A DNA stretch of 29,561 nucleotides from AC-32 sp035518635 (GTDB taxonomy: Bacteria > Actinomycetota > Thermoleophilia > Gaiellales > Gaiellaceae), in assembly GCA_035518635.1 (NCBI GenBank), contig DATIXI010000002.1, positions 1 through 29,561 of the forward strand, read 5' to 3'. Positions 7,225 to 16,200 of this stretch are shown here, one piece after another. Each line of letters starts with the position of its first letter. The first letter of the stretch is position 1. The position numbers were made by a program, and so were the translations under genes. Below the pieces are notes generated by a model. That model ran no database searches. It saw only the letters and a program-made list of their open reading frames with translations, and had not been told where the DNA came from.

Positions 7225-8307
7225 ATGAAGAACTCACTCCGCTTGCTGCTGGTCGCTTCCGTCGGCGCCATCAGCCTGGCCTTCGCGGGATCGGCGCTGG
7301 CCGCGTTCAGCCCGTTTCTCACGGTGCAGCAGTCGAGCTCGAAGGCCGGTGCGGGCACGACCGTCGGCTTCGTCATGGGCGAGGGGCAGACCGACGACGC
7401 GCTCGCCAAGGCGACGATCTTCTCGCCGGCCGGCTACGGCAACACGCTGACGCAGGCGCCGGGCACGACGATCGGCAAGGCGTACGCGGTCGTCGACGCG
7501 GGCGCGCTCGCCGGAGCGCCACTGCCGCTCTCGGGGCCGGTCGTCGTCGGCGACCCGAACGACGCGGCGATCAAGGTGGCCTCGGGTAAGTGTCGGACCG
7601 GAGGCGCGACGACCAACACCGCCGTCTGGCTGCTCAAGGTGAGCCTCGCGGGCCAGGAGCTCACGATCTACGACTTCGTGAACGTCGCAGGGCCGTACGT
7701 GACGCAGGAGATCTGCCTCACGCCGCCGGCCATTACGCCGCAACAGGCGAAGCTGGTCGTCGCCGACTTCTCGATCAAGGGCGTCTTCACGAACGGCCCC
7801 AACGGCCAGTACCAGTGGGACGGCGCGTTCACTCCGTACAACGGCATGACGCCGAACGCCGCAGGGACGACCGAGTGGCGGACCTACCAGGGGATCCCGT
7901 CGAGCCTCACGTTCAAGCGGGTCAAGAGCAAGCCGTCCGTGGTCACGTTCTCGGGCAAGCTCTCGGTCGGCGGCATCACCCCCGCCGGGATCCAGCTGGA
8001 CCTCTACAAGGGCGCCACGGCGCTGCCGGCGCCGAACTTCACGACGCCCGGGCTCCTCGGGCTGCTGGGCTCCGGCAAGCCGATCAAGACGAAGAAGCTG
8101 AAGGCGAACGGGAAGTTCACGATCACGCGGCCGAAGGTCAAGAAGAAGACCTGGTTCCAGCTCCGGCTCGAGGACTACGGCTTCAACAGCTGCGACGGGC
8201 CGTCGCCGACCGGGCTGCCGCTCCCGTGCGCGGGAACCGACCTGGCGCCGATCACCTCCGCCCAGATCAAGGTCTCGCCGCCGCCGAAGAAGAAGAAGCA
8301 CAAGTAG
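7225..8307 (+). CDS. Secreted protein of unknown function with lysine-rich tail
   Basis: The 360-residue product starts with a clear signal peptide (about 1-27, RLLLVASVGAISLAFAGSALA). The ATG follows the strong ribosome binding site AGAAGGGG at 7215-7222, so the start is well supported. The mature part is beta-rich and low in cysteine (CRTGG near residue 119, ICLTPP, a late SCDGPSPTGLPLPCAG). The first half reads like a secreted or surface beta domain. The C-terminal third (about 230-350) looks like a carboxypeptidase-regulatory or Ig-like repeat, with VVTFSGKLSVGG followed by KKLKANGKFTITRPKVKKKTWFQLRL. The end, PPPKKKKHK, is strongly basic and could bind the wall or anionic polymer. I do not recognise a named family. 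A strong hairpin terminator follows. Confidence 0.8.
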   Translation: MKNSLRLLLVASVGAISLAFAGSALAAFSPFLTVQQSSSKAGAGTTVGFVMGEGQTDDALAKATIFSPAGYGNTLTQAPGTTIGKAYAVVDAGALAGAPLPLSGPVVVGDPNDAAIKVASGKCRTGGATTNTAVWLLKVSLAGQELTIYDFVNVAGPYVTQEICLTPPAITPQQAKLVVADFSIKGVFTNGPNGQYQWDGAFTPYNGMTPNAAGTTEWRTYQGIPSSLTFKRVKSKPSVVTFSGKLSVGGITPAGIQLDLYKGATALPAPNFTTPGLLGLLGSGKPIKTKKLKANGKFTITRPKVKKKTWFQLRLEDYGFNSCDGPSPTGLPLPCAGTDLAPITSAQIKVSPPPKKKKHK

Positions 8308-8319
8308 GAAACGCGTTCA

Positions 8320-8343
8320 GAGGGGCTCCGCGAGGAGCCCCTC
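8320..8343. terminator. Bidirectional hairpin terminator
   Basis: A perfect 10-bp stem (GAGGGGCTCC / GGAGCCCCTC) with a GCGA loop lies just after the stop of the secreted protein. It reaches the last bases of the convergent rhodanese gene. There is no clear T-tract, so termination may be Rho-assisted or purely stem-driven. Confidence 0.7.
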
Positions 8344-9130
8344 AGCGTTCCACGGGCAGCTCGTCGTGGCGCGACCACTCGTGCCACGAGCCCGGGTAGT
8401 TCCGCGCCTCGTAGCCGGCCGCGCGCAGCGCGAGCGCGGCGAGCGCCGACCGGGAGCCCGAGTGGCAGTAGGCGACGACTTGCGCGCCCTCGGGCAGCCC
8501 GGCGAGCTCGCGCACCTGCTCGGGCGGCACCGGGTGGCCCGGGGCTGCGAAGAGCCGGTAGTGCTCGAGGAGCCGCGCCCCCGGGATGTGCCCCTGGCGC
8601 GGGTCGCAGGGCGAGCCCTCGCGGCCCGTGTACTCCTCGGGCGTGCGCACGTCGAAGATCGTCAGCGCGGGGTCGTCCAGCCGCTCGGCGAGCTCCTGCC
8701 AGGTCGGCACCGCGCCGGGCCGGGGCTCGAGGCTCGCCCTCGTCTTCTCGAGCTCGACCGTGCCGACCTCGACCTCGCCCGGCCAGCCGGCGAACCCGCC
8801 CGCGAGGACGGCGACGCGCGGGTGGCCGGCGAGCATCGCGGCCTGGGCCGACGAGGCGGCCCCGACGCAGTCACCCCGGTCGTAGAGGACGAGCCGCTCG
8901 CTGCCGTCGACCCCGTGCCGCCCGAGGCGCCGCTGCACCTCGACCGCGAACTCCTCGACCGTGTCGCGGTCGGCGAGCGGCGGAGGCGAGCCGAGCACGA
9001 GCGGGACCGAGCCCGGCAGGTGGCCGCGCTGGTGCGCGTTCGGCCCGCGGCAGTCGCCGAGCAGAAGATCGGCCTCCCCCAGGCGCTCCTGCACCCAGGC
9101 GGCGTCGACGAGCGGCGGCAGGTCAGACAC
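8342..9130 (-). CDS. Tandem-rhodanese sulfurtransferase (thiosulfate/3-mercaptopyruvate type)
   Basis: Two rhodanese domains are arranged as in SseA-type sulfurtransferases: an inactive N-terminal domain (about residues 6-125, with DCRG and GHLPGSVPL) and a catalytic C-terminal domain (about 140-260). The latter has FDVRTPEEY, GHIPGA and the active-site loop CHSGSR, with Cys222 as the sulfur carrier. These cytosolic enzymes move sulfane sulfur from thiosulfate or mercaptopyruvate to cyanide or thiols; the exact donor cannot be told here. The GTG start at 9130 overlaps the stop of the upstream hydrolase by 8 bases. It is the last gene of a GNAT-GST-hydrolase-rhodanese operon, which could handle thiol or electrophile stress. 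Confidence 0.9.
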   Translation of the reverse strand: MSDLPPLVDAAWVQERLGEADLLLGDCRGPNAHQRGHLPGSVPLVLGSPPPLADRDTVEEFAVEVQRRLGRHGVDGSERLVLYDRGDCVGAASSAQAAMLAGHPRVAVLAGGFAGWPGEVEVGTVELEKTRASLEPRPGAVPTWQELAERLDDPALTIFDVRTPEEYTGREGSPCDPRQGHIPGARLLEHYRLFAAPGHPVPPEQVRELAGLPEGAQVVAYCHSGSRSALAALALRAAGYEARNYPGSWHEWSRHDELPVER

Positions 9131-9782
9131 CGGAAAGGAACTCCTGGACGACGCGATCGAGCTCGTCGGGCCGCTCGAAGCTCGGCAAGTGCCCGCAGCC
9201 CTCGAACGTGTACGAGCTCCCGTTGTGGGCCGCGGCGGCGAGCGTCTCGGCCTCCTCCGCGCTCAGGAACGGGTCGTGCTCCCCGCGCGCGACCAGCACG
9301 GCCGCGTCGGTCTCGCGCACGAGCTCCGTCGAGTCGGGGCGGTCGCGCATCGCGGCGACTCCGACCTCCAGCTCGACGGGATCCTGCTCGAGCGCGAGCG
9401 CGCGGGCGTGCGCCACGACGTCCTCGTCCGCGGCCTCGGGAAAGAGCGCCGGGCGCATCTTCTCCCACAGGGCCGCGACGCCCTCGGCCCTGATCAGCTC
9501 GATCGTCTCCTCGCGCGCCTGCCGCCGCTCGGGCGTGTCCGGGTCGGCCCGCGACCCGACCAGCACGAGCGCCCGCACGTCCGCATGCGCGAGCAGCCGC
9601 TGTGCGCAGTATCCGCCCATCGACGCTCCGATCGCGGCGATCGGACCCTCGATCTGCGCCGCGATCCGCTGCGCCCACTCGTCCGTGCTCGTGCCGAGCG
9701 GGTAGAGGTACGGCGCGGTCCCGTAGCGGCGGCCCCACATCCGCTCGTCGAACGGGAAGGCGTGCAGGTAGACGAGCCTCAC
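9123..9782 (-). CDS. Alpha/beta hydrolase
   Basis: This 219-residue cytosolic hydrolase has a compact core: LVYLHAFPFDERMWG at the N-terminus, the nucleophile elbow GASMGGY with Ser54, the acid Asp170 in ARGEHDPFLS, and His198 in CGHLPSFERPDEL. This is the standard order of the alpha/beta hydrolase triad. The substrate cannot be deduced. A longer ORF exists, but the GTG at 9782 is preferred because it overlaps the stop of the GST gene as GTGA, a classic coupled junction. It overlaps the rhodanese start downstream by 8 bases. No signal peptide is present. Confidence 0.85.
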   Translation of the reverse strand: MRLVYLHAFPFDERMWGRRYGTAPYLYPLGTSTDEWAQRIAAQIEGPIAAIGASMGGYCAQRLLAHADVRALVLVGSRADPDTPERRQAREETIELIRAEGVAALWEKMRPALFPEAADEDVVAHARALALEQDPVELEVGVAAMRDRPDSTELVRETDAAVLVARGEHDPFLSAEEAETLAAAAHNGSSYTFEGCGHLPSFERPDELDRVVQEFLSGV

Positions 9783-10363
9783 TGCGCGGCGGCGACGACT
9801 TCGCGTTCCGCCGCGATGGCCGGGCGCTCGAACAGGCGCTCGAGCCACGCGGCCAGGCTCGGGAACGCGTCCAGCTCGACCTCGAGCCGCTCCTGCGCCC
9901 GCAGGATCCACGGGACGTAGCCGACGTCGGCGAGGCCGTACTCCCGCCCGGAGAGGTACGGCTGGGCCTCGAGCGTCGCGTCGATCGCGGCCAGGCGGTC
10001 GTCGACCTCCTCGCGCGCCCCCTCGTCGTCGCGCCGGAGGCGGTAGTAGGCGCTGCCGAGCCGGGCGTCGAACCGCTCGAGCCACAGCCTCGCGAGCGCG
10101 CGCTCGGCCGGGTCGAGCGGCCAGAGCGCCGGCTCCGGGTAGCGCTCCTCGAGGTACTCCATGATCACGCGCGACTCGGGCAGGACGAGGCCGCCCTCCT
10201 CCTCGTAGACGGGGACGCGGCCGATCGGGTTCTTCTCGTAGAGCCAGGCCGGCCGGTCGTCGAGGTCGATCTCGACCGCCTCGTAGGCGATCCCCTTCTC
10301 CGCGAGGACGATGCGCGCCCGGGCGGCAAACGGGCAGCGCTCGGCGGTGTAGAGGATCGGCAT
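9779..10363 (-). CDS. Glutathione S-transferase family protein
   Basis: The N-terminal thioredoxin-like domain (about 1-80) has the motif ERCPFAARARIVLAEKG with Cys10, followed by NPIGRVPVYEEEGGLVLPESRVIMEYLEERYPEP, the typical cis-Pro and Glu-Ser thiol-binding region. The C-terminal helical domain (about 88-190) includes YLSGREYGLADVGYVPWILR, the usual N-capping motif. The Cys-Pro-Phe start is like omega-class or SspA-like members rather than a classical tyrosine or serine enzyme. Actinobacteria mostly use mycothiol, so the real thiol partner is uncertain. Its ATG lies 10 bases after the GNAT stop. It could supply maleylacetoacetate isomerase activity, but the zeta-class SSCSxxRVR motif is absent. 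Confidence 0.85.
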   Translation of the reverse strand: MPILYTAERCPFAARARIVLAEKGIAYEAVEIDLDDRPAWLYEKNPIGRVPVYEEEGGLVLPESRVIMEYLEERYPEPALWPLDPAERALARLWLERFDARLGSAYYRLRRDDEGAREEVDDRLAAIDATLEAQPYLSGREYGLADVGYVPWILRAQERLEVELDAFPSLAAWLERLFERPAIAAEREVVAAAQ

Positions 10364-10373
10364 CGCCTAGAGG

Positions 10374-11324
10374 CTACCCACGGCCTGCGCCCTGAAGCCC
10401 GAGGACGTCGGCGATTTCAGCGAGCAGGTCGGCGGCCGGGGGAAGCTCATCCGGTGACGAGGCAGTGCGTGCGACGGCGCGGACGCGCCCGGGCTCGGCG
10501 CCGGTCAGGCGCGCGACGACGGTCGGGTTCGCGCCGAGCGCGACGGCGTCGCCCGGCGGCACCGGCCCGTAGTACTCCGGCACCGACTGGTACTCGTCGA
10601 CAACGCTGCCGCGCTCGTAGAGCACGTAGCGCACGAGCTGGCCGTCCTCGACCGCGAGCGTGCAGACGACCGCCGCCGTCGCGTTCGAGAGCTCGGACGA
10701 GAGCCGCTCGCGGACCTTCCGGTCGCGGTCGCAGAGCTCGTCGTGGACCGCGACCCAGCCGTTGCGCGGCGGGGAGACCGTCGTGCGCGCCGAATGGCCG
10801 AACCGCGGCAGGTACTTGGCGACCGTCTCCTCGACCACCTCGGCATCGTCGGTCTGGACGTGGATCGACGCGTAGGAGTCGCCGCCGTGGACGTCCGTGA
10901 GACGCGCCTCGAGCGAGTCGAGCGGCGTGCTCATGCGCTGCGCCCAGTCCGTGAAGCCGAGCCGCTGCCAGGCGGTCCGCGCGATCTCGTTCGTGGTGTC
11001 GACGTCGAGCGTCACGTGCTCGGCCGCCTCCTCGCGCGCGCGGGCGGCGAACTCCGAGACGAGCAGCTTCGCGACTCCCTCACGGCGGCGTCCCGGGATC
11101 ACGTAGACGAGATTCAGGTGCGCGACCCGGTTGTCGAACAGCTCGCCGTACGCGCAGCCGACCGCCTCGCCGTCGTCCTCGGCGACGAGCGCGAGCTTGC
11201 CCTCGAGCTCGTCGGCGCCGATCTCGGGCCTGGGAAACGGGCGCTTCCAGAGCTCGTCGAGGCTCGCCTCGACGAACGCGAGCAGCGTCGCGGCGTCGGC
11301 CGGGGTGGCGTCGCGGATGTTCAC
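10374..11324 (-). CDS. GNAT acetyltransferase with C-terminal domain of unknown function
   Basis: The N-terminal domain (about 1-135) is a GNAT fold: an N-terminal IRDATPADAATLLAFVEASL, a central HLNLVYVIPGRRREGVAKLLVSEFAARAR with the acetyl-CoA loop R/Q-x-x-G-x-A form, and TNEIARTAWQRLGFTDWAQRM. The C-terminal half (about 150-300) is a separate globular domain with YASIHVQTDDAEVVEETVAKYLPR, CTLAVEDGQLVRYVLYERGSVVDEY and PEYYGPVPPGDAVALGANPTVVARLTG. I cannot name it, though its conserved look suggests a shared actinobacterial domain. The substrate is unknown. The GTG at 11324 is the ORF start; a TAGAGT box lies 9 bases upstream. It heads the four-gene operon. Confidence 0.82.
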   Translation of the reverse strand: MNIRDATPADAATLLAFVEASLDELWKRPFPRPEIGADELEGKLALVAEDDGEAVGCAYGELFDNRVAHLNLVYVIPGRRREGVAKLLVSEFAARAREEAAEHVTLDVDTTNEIARTAWQRLGFTDWAQRMSTPLDSLEARLTDVHGGDSYASIHVQTDDAEVVEETVAKYLPRFGHSARTTVSPPRNGWVAVHDELCDRDRKVRERLSSELSNATAAVVCTLAVEDGQLVRYVLYERGSVVDEYQSVPEYYGPVPPGDAVALGANPTVVARLTGAEPGRVRAVARTASSPDELPPAADLLAEIADVLGLQGAGRG

Positions 11325-11371
11325 CGCTTCACCACTCTACGGCGCAGGCTCGTGCTGCAGCGCCGGTTGAG

Positions 11372-11377
11372 TACCGT
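11372..11377 (+). promoter_or_regulatory. -10 box (TACCGT) of the MBL-like gene, probably leaderless
   Basis: TACCGT fits TANNNT and ends 6 bases before the ATG at 11384, with no Shine-Dalgarno sequence between. The 59-base gap to the divergent GNAT gene also holds a TAGAGT box on the minus strand (11339-11334). Confidence 0.4.
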
Positions 11378-11383
11378 CCTCTC

Positions 11384-12019
11384 ATGAAGATCGAGCAGAT
11401 CGCGCCCCACCTGTGGTGGTGGACCGCCCCGCACCCGGACTGGACGCCCGAGGCGTTCACGGACGGCAAGGGCTGGCAGCAGCGGGTCTCGTCCTACGCG
11501 CTCGTCGAGGCCGGCGCGTTCGTGCTGTTCGACCCGCTCGTCCCGCAGGGCGAAGAGGCGGAGTTCTGGGCGGCCGTCGACGGCGACGTCGAGCACCACG
11601 GCCCTCCGTCGATCCTGCTCACGGTCTTCTGGCACGCGCGCAGCGCGCAGGAGGTGCTCGACCGCTACGAGGGCGCGACGCTCTGGGCTCACGAGCCCGC
11701 GGCAGAGCCGATCGGCGAGCGGGCCCGGTTCACGGACACGTTCACGGACGGCGACGTCCTGCCCGGGGACGTCGAGGCGGTGTCGATGCACCACATGGAC
11801 GAGGCCGCGTTCTGGCTCCCGAGCCACAGGTCGCTCGTCCTGGGCGACTCCGTCATCGGCTACGACGGCCTCGTCGAGCTGAGCCCGGCGAGCTGGTTGC
11901 GGGAGGGGGAGTCCACCGCCGAGCAGCGCGCGTCGGTGGAGGGGGCCCTCGCACACGGCCCTGAGCGGCTGCTCCTCACCCACGGGGGCCCGCGCGACGC
12001 CTCCGAGCTAGAGCTCTGA
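11384..12019 (+). CDS. Metallo-beta-lactamase-fold protein lacking the canonical metal motif
   Basis: The 211-residue product follows the metallo-beta-lactamase fold order: KIEQIAPHLWWWTA, QQRVSSYALVEAGAFVLFDPLVP (first beta sheet), a strand ILLTVFWHARSAQEVLDRY where the HxHxDH motif should be, HMDEAAFWLPSHRSLVLGDSVIGYDG and a final RLLLTHGG. The HxHxDH motif is replaced by FWHARSAQEV, while the later GDS and THG (the usual third-metal Asp and last His regions) remain. Hence it may bind one metal weakly, or act as a binding or non-hydrolytic member. The start follows a TACCGT box. It is convergent with the nuclease gene across a strong terminator. Confidence 0.72.
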   Translation: MKIEQIAPHLWWWTAPHPDWTPEAFTDGKGWQQRVSSYALVEAGAFVLFDPLVPQGEEAEFWAAVDGDVEHHGPPSILLTVFWHARSAQEVLDRYEGATLWAHEPAAEPIGERARFTDTFTDGDVLPGDVEAVSMHHMDEAAFWLPSHRSLVLGDSVIGYDGLVELSPASWLREGESTAEQRASVEGALAHGPERLLLTHGGPRDASELEL

Positions 12020-12046
12020 CGCGACCCCCATCGGGGCAGCCTGCCA

Positions 12047-12087
12047 GGGTGCTCCGGCCGGAGCCGTGCGGCCCGGCCGGAGCACCC
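12047..12087. terminator. Bidirectional terminator hairpin (15-bp stem)
   Basis: A perfect 15-bp inverted repeat (12047-12061 with 12073-12087, arm GGGTGCTCCGGCCGG) surrounds an 11-base loop. It sits between two convergent genes, ending 5 bases before the nuclease stop codon at 12093. It can serve both strands. Confidence 0.8.
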
Positions 12088-12092
12088 GAGGC

Positions 12093-13166
12093 TTACGGCA
12101 GACGCAGCCTCGCGACGAGGCCTGCGTGGTCGGACGGCCAGAGACCGGATGCGGTCCGGTCGGCCGGGTCCGCGCCCACGACCCGCGCCGAGAGGGTCTT
12201 GAACCCTCCCCGGGTCAGTACGAGGTCGATGCGCTTCGTCAGGGTCGCGTTCGGATTGTGCAGGTCGGTCGCATGGCAGCACGTCAGGCCGGGCCCGAGC
12301 AACGCGGGCCATGCGTCGGAGAGGCCGCCGCCCGTCAGGATCCCGTAGGCCGTGGGATCGCCACCGGGGCCGGAGTTGAAGTCGCCGACCACGACGACCG
12401 GCAGGCTCGTGCTCGCCGGCCCGGCCAACAGCTCGGCGGCCTGCGGGTTGCGCACGAGCGGCGAGTACGCCTCGAGGTGCGTCGTGATGAACCGGAACTT
12501 CTCGCCCCGGGTCTTGACGTCCACGGAGACCCAGCCACGCGTCGCAGTGATCGGGCCGGCCACGGTCGGAATCGACAGCGTGGTCGGATACGCGCCCGTC
12601 TGCGCGTTCGACAGCTTCAGCCGATGCCCGTGCCTTCCCTTCCGGACGAGCAGCGTCACCCGGTCGGTGAGACGCACGTCGAGCGTGGGCGGCAGGAACG
12701 CCGGGAGCTCGACGTCGGTCCCGCTGAACGTCGACACCGGCTCGTACTGCAGGCCGCGCTGGGCGAGCGCATTCACGAGCAGGCCGATGAAGTCGTACGC
12801 CACGGTCTCGGCCGGCGTCGCCGGGCCGTCGGGAGGCACGTCGGTCCGGTACAGCTCGGCCTCCTGGAGCCCGACGAGGTCGGGCCTGTTCGCGGCGATC
12901 TCGTTGGCGATTGCCTGCGCGCGGGCCGGGAAGTCGTTCGCCTGCACCTGCGTCCAGCCCGCCCCGACCGCTGCGAACAGAGCCGGCAGGCTCGGCGCGG
13001 CGAAGATCGGGTTCAGGTCGGTTCCGAGGTACAGGTTCTGCGTCATGACCGTGATCTGACGCTTCCCGTGGTGCCCGTGCCGGTGATGGCGGCCTCCCGC
13101 CTGTGCCGCCGGGACCGCGAGCAGCGCGGCCGCGGCAAGCGCGAGGAGCACCTTTGGATAGCGCAT
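12093..13166 (-). CDS. Secreted endonuclease/exonuclease/phosphatase family protein
   Basis: A signal peptide (about 1-23) is followed by a histidine-rich segment (GGRHHRHGHHGK, 24-35) and a full endonuclease/exonuclease/phosphatase domain. Key positions are Asn44 (MTQNLYLG), Glu102 (GLQEAEL, metal site), His230 (TTHLEAY), Asp262 and Asn264 (GDFNSGPG), and the final Ser-Asp-His with His347 (WPSDHAGL). All canonical residues are present, so it should be an active phosphodiesterase or phosphatase outside the cell; nucleic acid and sphingomyelin or inositol phosphates are all possible substrates. The histidine cluster may bind metal. I chose the ATG at 13166, as AAGGGAGGT at 13173-13181 is a strong ribosome binding site; in-frame extension upstream lacks one. 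Confidence 0.9.
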   Translation of the reverse strand: MRYPKVLLALAAAALLAVPAAQAGGRHHRHGHHGKRQITVMTQNLYLGTDLNPIFAAPSLPALFAAVGAGWTQVQANDFPARAQAIANEIAANRPDLVGLQEAELYRTDVPPDGPATPAETVAYDFIGLLVNALAQRGLQYEPVSTFSGTDVELPAFLPPTLDVRLTDRVTLLVRKGRHGHRLKLSNAQTGAYPTTLSIPTVAGPITATRGWVSVDVKTRGEKFRFITTHLEAYSPLVRNPQAAELLAGPASTSLPVVVVGDFNSGPGGDPTAYGILTGGGLSDAWPALLGPGLTCCHATDLHNPNATLTKRIDLVLTRGGFKTLSARVVGADPADRTASGLWPSDHAGLVARLRLP

Positions 13167-13172
13167 GAGAAA

Positions 13173-13181
13173 CCTCCCTTT
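13173..13181 (-). promoter_or_regulatory. Strong Shine-Dalgarno sequence deciding the nuclease start
   Basis: On the minus strand AAGGGAGGT lies 6 bases before the ATG at 13166. It rules out the much longer upstream in-frame ORF that would begin at 13520, inside the divergent regulator gene. Confidence 0.75.
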
Positions 13182-13225
13182 CGATCGTGCGAAGGAGCCC
13201 ATCGCGGCCAGGGTGCGAGTCGCGC

Positions 13226-13243
13226 CTAATGCCCCGCTAACAC
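13226..13243 (+). promoter_or_regulatory. Heptamer direct repeat CTAATGC-N4-CTAACAC (candidate SARP or OmpR-type operator)
   Basis: Two seven-base units, CTAATGC (13226-13232) and CTAACAC (13237-13243), are separated by CCCG, an 11-base period. This spacing is what SARP and PhoB-like winged-helix proteins recognise. It lies between the divergent nuclease and SARP-type regulator genes, about 33 bases before the regulator ATG. The same heptamer occurs in perfect tandem at 20191-20208. Confidence 0.5.
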
Positions 13244-13272
13244 CGACGGCGTGGCAGGTGTTACAACCTGCC
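13238..13272. repeat. Two overlapping inverted repeats before the SARP-type gene
   Basis: TAACACC (13238-13244) pairs with GGTGTTA (13257-13263), a perfect 7-base inverted repeat with a 12-base spacer. GGCAGGT (13253-13259) pairs with ACCTGCC (13266-13272) with a 6-base loop, ending 4 bases before the ATG. They share bases 13257-13259, so as RNA or DNA hairpins they exclude each other. They may be an operator or translational control; there is no Shine-Dalgarno sequence otherwise. Confidence 0.4.
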
Positions 13273-13276
13273 TGAG

Positions 13277-16200
13277 ATGGACTTCCGCATCCTCGGGCCG
13301 CTCGAGGTCTGGGACCGTGGACGGCCGATCGAGTTGCGGCGGCGGAAGCCGCGCGCCCTGCTCGCGATGCTCCTGCTGCACGCCGGCGAGGCCGTGTCGA
13401 GCGACGCGCTGATCGACGCGCTCTGGGCCGAGGACGCGCCGAGGACGGCGCGGGCCGCGCTGCAGAACTACGTCGCTCAGCTGCGCCGCGAGCTCGGGCC
13501 GGGGCTCGTGGGGTCGACACCTGGCGGGTACATGCTCGAGGCGAGCGCCGAGCAGATCGACCTCGGCCGCTTCGAGCGGCTGGTGGCGGAGGGTCGCCAG
13601 GCAGACGGCGACGAGCGGGTCGAGAGGCTGCGCGAGGCGCTCGAGCTCTGGCGCGGGCCTCCGCTCGCCGACCTCCTGTTCGAGCCGTTCGCCCCGCCCG
13701 AGGCCTCCCGGCTCGAGGAGCTCCGGACGGCGGCCGTCGAGGACCTGATCGACGCCGAGCTCGCCCGCGGCGCCGGCCCCGACCTGGTCGCGGAGCTCGA
13801 GACGCTGATCGCCGAGCACCCGTTCCGCGAGCGCTTCCGCGGCCAGCTCATGCTCGCGCTCTACCGCAGCGGACGCCAGGCCGAGGCACTCGAGGCCTAC
13901 CAGGAGACGCGGCGAGCGCTCGTGGACGAGCTGGGGATCGAGCCGAGCGCGGCCTTACGCGGGCTCGAGCAGGCGATCCTCCGCCAGGACCCTGCGCTCG
14001 AGTCGCCGGCGACCGGACGGACCGAGGCACCGCCTGGAGAGGAGCGGAGGAAGACGGTGACGATCCTCTTCGCCGACCTCGCCTACCCGGGCGCCGTCGA
14101 CCCCGAGCACGTGCACGAGCTGAGCACGCGCGCCCTCGCGTGCGTGCGGGCCGTGCTCGAGGACCACGGAGCGGCGATCGAGCAGCGCGCGGGCGACGAG
14201 CTGATGGCGGTCTTCGGCATCCCGCGCGCGCACGAGGACGACCCGCACCGCGCCGCTCGCTCCGCGCTGGAGCTGAGGACGGAGGTCGCTGCGCTCGCAA
14301 CCACGTTCGAGCAGGAGGGCCGTGGAGGGATCGAGCTACGGGTCGGGATCGAGACGGGCGAGGTCCTCGCGGGCGTCGACGAGGCGGGCCACGGGTTCAC
14401 GGCGGGGCCCGCGATCGCGCTCGCCAAGCGGATCGTCCAGCTCGCCCGGCCGGGCGAGACCCTCGCCGGGCCGGGGACGCTGCGCCTCCTGGGCGACGCG
14501 GTCGTGGTCGAGCGCGCCCAGAATGCCGGGGACGAGGCCGCGGGGATCGTCGAGCTCGTCGAGGGCACGACGGCGCTGCCACGGCACCTCGAGGCTCCGC
14601 TCGTGAACCGACATCCGGAGCTGCAGGCGCTCCACCGGTCGTTCACGAGCACGGTCGAGGAGCGCAGCTGCCGCATGCACCTCGTCCTCGGCGAGGCCGG
14701 CATCGGCAAGACCCGCCTCGCAAGGGAGCTGAGCGTTCAGCTGGACGGCAGCGCAAACGTCCTCGTCGGGCACTGCGCCTCCTACGGGAAGGGAGCGACG
14801 TACGTGCCGCTCGTCGAGATCCTCCGCCAGGTCGGGGCGCAGCGCGAGCTCGGCGAGCTGCTCACGGGCGACGAGCACGCGGAGGCGATCTCGGCCAGGC
14901 TCGCCGACCTGGCAGGCGAGCAGGAGGCACCCGGCTCCGGAGGCGAGACGTTCTGGGCGGTTCGCAGGCTCTTCGAAGCCCTTGCCCGAGAGCGGCCGGT
15001 GGTGCTGGTCTTCGAGGACCTGCACTGGGCAGAGCCGACGCTGTTGGACCTGATCGAGTACTTCACCGAGCAGGCATCGTCCGCCCCGATCCTCCTCCTC
15101 GCCCTCGCGCGCCCCGAGCTGCTCGAGACCCGCACGGGCTGGAGCAGCAACGCGACGACAAGGCTCGCCCCGCTCTCCGGCAACGAGAGCGAGACGCTGA
15201 TCGAGAACCTCGGCGAGCTTCCCGACGAGCTCCGCACTCACATCCTCCACGCGGCCGGCGGAAACCCGCTCTTTCTCGAGCAGCTTCTCGCGCACACCAA
15301 CGAGGGGGGCGAGCCGGAGTCGATGCCGCCCTCGCTCGAGCTGCTGCTCGCGAGCCGCCTCGACCACCTCGACCCGCGCGAGCTCGCGGCGCTGCAGCGG
15401 GCGGCGGTGGCGGGACGCGAGTTCTCGCGCGAGGCCGTCGCGCACCTGCTGCCGGACGAGGAGCCCGCGACTCTCGACGCCCACCTGCTCGCGGCGATCG
15501 GCAAGGGGCTGATCGACGAGGGCACGGCCGGCCGGGAGGGGAGCTACCGCTTCCACCACGTCCTGATCCGCGACGCTGCGTACGCGACGCTGCCCAAGGC
15601 GCAGCGCGCCGAGCTGCACGAGCGCTTCGCCCGCTGGCTCGAGACCCGGCGCGTGCGCTCGGACGAGCTGATCGGCTTCCACCTCGAGCAGGCCTACCAG
15701 TACCTGGTGGAGCTGGGCCCGATCGGGCCCGAAGGCCGGCGCCTCGCCGCGGATGCAGGCGAGCGCCTCGGATCGGCGGGCCTGCGCGCGGCCAAGGCCG
15801 GTGACATGCCCGCGGCGGCGACCCTGCTCATGCGTGCGTGCGCCCTCCTCGACGCGCGGCAGGTGGCGGGCCTCGACCTGCTCACCGAGCTGGGGCTGGT
15901 CTTCTGGAGAGCCGGCCGGCTCCAGGCGGTGGAGGACGCGCTCGCGAAGGCCCTCGACGTGGCGACGTCGGTGCCCGACAGCAGGGCCGAGTTGCGCGTC
16001 CTGGTGGAGCGCGCGTACCTCAGGCTCTTCCGCGAGCCCGAGGGCGGCGCCGAGGAGCTTCTCTCGCTGACTGCCGAGGCCATCCCCGTCCTGGAGGAGC
16101 TCGGCGACGACCGCACGCTCGGGCGGATCTGGTACATCCTGGCGCACGTGCACGGCGGGTTCCATTGCCGCTACCGGGAGTCCGCGGAGGCGGCAGAGCG

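Noticed and set aside
9779..10363. GST-like gene as the missing maleylacetoacetate isomerase
   Set aside because: The zeta-class SSCSxxRVR motif is absent and the gene lies in a different operon far from the homogentisate genes.
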